Assembly: GCF_018728565.1 (NCBI RefSeq)
Contig: NZ_JACSOI010000005.1
Span: forward strand, 62,001 to 126,000
From: Zobellia russellii
GTDB taxonomy: Bacteria > Bacteroidota > Bacteroidia > Flavobacteriales > Flavobacteriaceae
Length of the DNA stretch: 64,000 bases
Reading direction: 5' to 3'
Shown here: in pieces, positions 60,889 to 64,000 of the stretch
Layout: each line of letters opens with the position of its first letter
Numbering within the stretch: the first letter of the stretch is position 1
The notes under the pieces: model-generated
What the model was told of the DNA's origin: nothing
The model's input: only the letters and a program-made list of their open reading frames with translations
The model's database searches: none
Program-made: the position numbers and the translations under genes

Positions 60889-62109
60889 ATGAGACTATTA
60901 AATCTATTTAAAATCGCTTTTAAAGCTATTGTTCTTAATAAAACAAGAACCCTGCTTACCATGTTAGGAATTATCATTGGGGTAGCTTCGGTAATTGCTA
61001 TGTTGGCAATTGGAGAAGGGTCCAAGGAAAGTATACGGGCTACCATATCAAATATGGGGTCCAATATGATTACCATAAGACCGGGTACTGATGACAGAGG
61101 TCCTGCAAGAGGTAGTGGAGGGGATGTGCAAACACTTACCCTAAAAAACTATGACGTAATAAAAGAGCAGGCATCTTTATTAAGTTACGTTACTCCGGTA
61201 GTGAACGGTGGAGGTCAGGTTATTAATGGGGCCAACAACTGGCCCAGTACAATTTACGGCGTAAACCCGGACTATTTGAATATAAAAGTGGTGGGCTTGC
61301 AAAGTGGGAGTATGTTTACGGATGCCGAGGTAAGATCAGCCTCTAAAGTTGTGGTTATAGGGCAAACGGTGGTTGACAATATATTTCCTGACGGACAAGA
61401 GCCCGTAGGGCAGATGATCAGGTTCAACAATATTCCTTTTAAAGTTATTGGTGTTTTAGAAGAAAAAGGCGAAAACACTTTTGGCCAAGATCAAGACGAT
61501 GTGGTAATAGCTCCTTACACCACCGTACAAAAACGTATTTTGGCTATTGATTATTTAAATCAGATAGTGGCTTCTGCCATTAGTGAGGATGATGCCCCGG
61601 AAGCGGTAACACAAGTAACGGATATTTTACGTTCTGAGCACAAACTACTGGATTATGATGAAGATGATTTTACGGTTCGTTCTATGGAAGAATTAATTTC
61701 TACCTTTAGTTCTACGAGTGAAATGCTTACCATTCTTTTGGTGGCCGTAGCCGGAATTTCTTTGCTGATCGGGGGTATTGGAATAATGAATATTATGTAT
61801 GTTTCCGTTAAAGAACGTACCAAGGAAATTGGTTTAAGAATGGCAGTTGGTGGCAAAGGTTCGGATATTTTAATGCAGTTTTTGATAGAGGCCATTTTAA
61901 TTAGTATTACCGGTGGGGTACTAGGTGTAATCTTGGGACTGAGCGCAACCGTTTTTATTGAAAAGTTCTTACATTGGCCTACCAGTGTGGCACTATATTC
62001 CATAATTATATCATTTGTGGTATGTGCGGTTACCGGAATCTTTTTTGGATGGTACCCAGCTAGAAAAGCATCGGCATTGGACCCTATTACGGCATTACGC
62101 TATGAATAA
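60889..62109 (+). CDS. MacB-type ABC transporter permease
   Basis: Permease of 406 residues with an N-terminal transmembrane helix (about 18-42), a large periplasmic domain (MacB_PCD, about 45-270), and three C-terminal helices (FtsX fold). LLTMLGIIIGVASVIAMLAIGEGS at the start is the family signature (in two parts), and IGGIGIMNIMYVSVKERTKEIGLRMAVGG starts the FtsX segment. GWYPARKASALDPITALRYE ends the protein as in MacB. Its stop overlaps the kinase start by eight bases. Confidence 0.93.
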   Translation: MRLLNLFKIAFKAIVLNKTRTLLTMLGIIIGVASVIAMLAIGEGSKESIRATISNMGSNMITIRPGTDDRGPARGSGGDVQTLTLKNYDVIKEQASLLSYVTPVVNGGGQVINGANNWPSTIYGVNPDYLNIKVVGLQSGSMFTDAEVRSASKVVVIGQTVVDNIFPDGQEPVGQMIRFNNIPFKVIGVLEEKGENTFGQDQDDVVIAPYTTVQKRILAIDYLNQIVASAISEDDAPEAVTQVTDILRSEHKLLDYDEDDFTVRSMEELISTFSSTSEMLTILLVAVAGISLLIGGIGIMNIMYVSVKERTKEIGLRMAVGGKGSDILMQFLIEAILISITGGVLGVILGLSATVFIEKFLHWPTSVALYSIIISFVVCAVTGIFFGWYPARKASALDPITALRYE

Positions 62110-63151
62110 AGCAGTTATGTATAAAAACAAAAAAATAATATTCTTTCAGCATATACTTATATGGCTTGTTCTGTTTAGCATGCCCTATATATTGTCATAT
62201 GGCCAAGAATCGGATATCAATAGGCTCATAGCGCACTTTTTGATTCCAATGTTGTTCTATGCGGTTATTTTCTATCTCAATTTTTTCGTTCTTATAGATA
62301 GGTTTTTATTCCCAAAGAAAACCCTGAAGTTTATCCTTTTCAACATTGTGGCCATTGCCTTTTTTATGTTTTTGAAAGAACAGATAGAGGACACTTTCTT
62401 TCAAGGACTTGCGAGAAGAGCGCCGGGCGATAATCCTAAAGAGGGGCCTCCTATTAAGTTGTTTTTATATGTACAGATGATTTCCTATGCGGCACCGGTA
62501 CTTTTCTCTATAGCCATAAAGACTACCAAACGCTGGGTTAGAACGGAAGCGGAACGCAAAGAGGCCGATAACTTTAAATTGCAAACGGAACTTCAGCATT
62601 TGCGATATCAGTTACAACCGCACTTCTTTTTTAATTCCCTGAACAATATCTATTCTTTGGTTGATATTTCTCCGGAAAGAGCAAAATCTACCATCCATAG
62701 TTTGGGAAAGCTTATGCGCTACCTTTTGTATGAAACCAATACAGAATTAGTGCCGTTATCCAAGGAAATTGAATTTATGCGTAAGTACATAGATTTAATG
62801 AAACTCAGGTTGACCGATAAAACAGAAATAGAATCTAGCTTCCCTATTAGTGAAAACCAGGTTCAGATTGCACCTTTATTATTTATATCGTTGATAGAAA
62901 ATGCGTTTAAACATGGGGTGTCGGCAAATAAGAACAGTATCATTTCTATTGATATGACCATTAAGGGGAGAATAGTGGATTTTACTATTGAAAACCATAA
63001 TTTCCCAAAACAGGATAATGACAAAAGTGGTTCCGGTATAGGGTTGTCCAATTTAGAAAAGCGGTTACAACTATTATATCCCAATAAACATATTTTTAAA
63101 AAGGAGCTTGCAGCAGGTGTGTATAGGGTTAATTTAAAAGTAGAGACTTAA
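62102..63151 (+). CDS. LytS-type membrane histidine kinase
   Basis: Kinase of about 349 residues with four N-terminal hydrophobic segments (for example HILIWLVLFSMPYIL and LFYAVIFYLNFFVLI) and the His_kinase domain typical of LytS/YehU. LQPHFFFNSLNNIYSL near residue 178 holds the phosphoacceptor His, and GSGIGLSNLEKRLQLLYP is the ATP-binding G box. ATG 62102 overlaps the permease stop by eight bases; ATG 62117 is an alternative. The partner is the LytTR regulator that follows without a gap. It probably controls the efflux operon. Confidence 0.9.
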   Translation: MNKAVMYKNKKIIFFQHILIWLVLFSMPYILSYGQESDINRLIAHFLIPMLFYAVIFYLNFFVLIDRFLFPKKTLKFILFNIVAIAFFMFLKEQIEDTFFQGLARRAPGDNPKEGPPIKLFLYVQMISYAAPVLFSIAIKTTKRWVRTEAERKEADNFKLQTELQHLRYQLQPHFFFNSLNNIYSLVDISPERAKSTIHSLGKLMRYLLYETNTELVPLSKEIEFMRKYIDLMKLRLTDKTEIESSFPISENQVQIAPLLFISLIENAFKHGVSANKNSIISIDMTIKGRIVDFTIENHNFPKQDNDKSGSGIGLSNLEKRLQLLYPNKHIFKKELAAGVYRVNLKVET

Positions 63152-63880
63152 ATGGAAGGAATACAAATTACATGTGTGATTGTTGATGATGAGCCCATGG
63201 CACTTAACTTGGTTGAAAGTTATGTAGAGAAAACACCCTATTTGGTACTCAAAAAGAAATGTAGCAGTGCTATTGAGGCCATGCAGTTCCTTAACCAAGA
63301 AGTAGATTTACTTTTTTTGGATATTCAAATGCCCGATTTAACGGGATTGGAATTTTCAAAAATGCTGCCCAAGCAAACCAGGGTCATTTTTACCACTGCT
63401 TTTGACCAATATGCTCTGGAAGGCTTTAAAGTAGAGGCGTTGGACTATTTATTGAAACCTTTTGACTATGCGGAATTTTTGGCAGCGGCCAATAAAGCGT
63501 TTGAATGGTTTTCATTGGTGCGTGGTTCTAATAAACCTTCGATGGTTTCGGATAAAAAGGAATTTCTTTTCGTAAAATCAGAATACAAACAGTTGCGGAT
63601 CAAACTAGATGATGTCCTGTATTTTGAAGGTTTAAAGGATTATATTAAGATTTGGTTAAAAGACAATCCCAAACCCATTTTAACTTTAATGAGCCTAAAG
63701 AGTTTGGAAGAGGAACTGCCGGAAGAAAATTTTATGCGGGTACATCGCTCGTTTATCGTATCGCTTAAAAACGTAGAAGTTATAGAGCGAAGTCAGATTA
63801 TTATCAATAATCAGCGCATAACCGTTTCCGAACAGTACAAGCCCAAATTTCTGGATTTTATAAATAACAACTCCCTTTAA
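63152..63880 (+). CDS. LytTR response regulator
   Basis: Response regulator of 242 residues. The receiver domain has VIVDDEPMAL near the start, phosphoacceptor Asp in LFLDIQMPDLTG near residue 55, the Thr in VIFTTAFDQY and Lys in LLKPFDY. The C-terminal LytTR domain (about 145-242) has FLFVKSEYKQLRI and MRVHRSFIVSLKNVEVIERSQI. It begins at the base after the kinase stop, so both are coupled with the efflux genes. Confidence 0.94.
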   Translation: MEGIQITCVIVDDEPMALNLVESYVEKTPYLVLKKKCSSAIEAMQFLNQEVDLLFLDIQMPDLTGLEFSKMLPKQTRVIFTTAFDQYALEGFKVEALDYLLKPFDYAEFLAAANKAFEWFSLVRGSNKPSMVSDKKEFLFVKSEYKQLRIKLDDVLYFEGLKDYIKIWLKDNPKPILTLMSLKSLEEELPEENFMRVHRSFIVSLKNVEVIERSQIIINNQRITVSEQYKPKFLDFINNNSL

Positions 63881-64000
63881 TTTTTAAGGTATTATCTTCT
63901 TTTTACCTGCCAAAACACCTTAAAAACGGTTTAATTTCAACCCTTTAAAAAAAGGCAAAATTAACGGTAAGTGGTTCAAAATAAAGACGTAGCTTCGCCG
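63881..64000. other. End of window, no gene recognised
   Basis: AT-rich stretch after the response regulator. No terminator with a clear stem was seen; the next gene lies beyond the window. Confidence 0.4.

Noticed and set aside
1-64000. CRISPR arrays, rRNA, tRNA, insertion sequences and phage genes.
   Set aside because: No array of spaced direct repeats, no RNA gene signature, and no transposase or integrase was seen anywhere in the window.

Overview
The window is chromosomal DNA from a member of the Bacteroidota, most likely a marine Flavobacteriaceae (inference). Supporting signs are promoters of the Bacteroidota type (TAnnTTTG, sometimes with a TTTG-like -33 element 19 bases upstream), few Shine-Dalgarno sequences, lipoproteins with a Cys followed by Ser/Asp/Glu, outer-membrane proteins ending in Phe, a GH16 glycanase, CotH and DUF1080 proteins, and LytS/LytTR signalling. 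I saw no rRNA, tRNA, CRISPR array, transposase or phage gene.

Layout. 1-4.6 kb: the 3' part of a molybdenum hydroxylase large subunit (IorB type) with its XdhC and MocA maturation factors and a secreted amidohydrolase. 4.6-6.7 kb: a protealysin-like M4 protease joined to an emfourin-type inhibitor, preceded by five copies of CCCTAAA that abut the start codon, then a HAD hydrolase. 7-18 kb: an FCD GntR regulator with a clear operator, two lipoproteins, a cold-shock-domain protein, RluE-like pseudouridine synthase, secreted sugar-related enzymes, a membrane-anchored HIRAN protein and an alpha/beta hydrolase. 17.4-21.1 kb: a siderophore-interacting-type flavoprotein with a DUF4405 membrane protein, then a Fur-family regulator divergent from a TrxR-like flavoprotein and a methyltransferase.

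21-27 kb is an electrophile/quinone defence block: an MdaB-type quinone reductase divergent from a LysR regulator, and a five-gene TetR-led operon (TetR, nitroreductase, MDR reductase, iron alcohol dehydrogenase, DJ-1/PfpI) with a perfect TetR-type palindrome in its promoter. 27-34 kb holds a GAF protein, a GAF histidine kinase, a DUF481-like outer-membrane protein, a PLP decarboxylase with a divergent LysR, and a redoxin.

34-47.5 kb is a second redox island flanked or interrupted by two paralogous AraC regulators. It encodes a nitroreductase, MDR reductases, DUF4437, a 2OG-Fe(II) oxygenase, a bestrophin, an SDR, a crotonase-family gene carrying an in-frame TGA, an SF2 helicase, and a UBP zinc finger protein next to a cNMP-domain/TrxR-like fusion. 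Three transcription units here share one promoter architecture: a TTTTTAC(T/C)A box whose A lies exactly 47 bases upstream of the TAnnTTTG box, with a second TAC(T/C) 21 bases downstream of the first. This looks like one undescribed AraC regulon and is the main finding.

47.5-54 kb: a KefF-like reductase overlapping a Kef-type antiporter, a GH16 lipoprotein, an Old Yellow Enzyme and an aldehyde dehydrogenase. 54-57 kb: a PAP2 phosphatase, a CotH lipoprotein and a small outer-membrane protein. 57.5-63.9 kb: a compact TolC-MacA-MacB efflux operon that ends in its own LytS-type kinase and LytTR regulator. Functions are read from recognisable motifs only; nothing was searched against a database.
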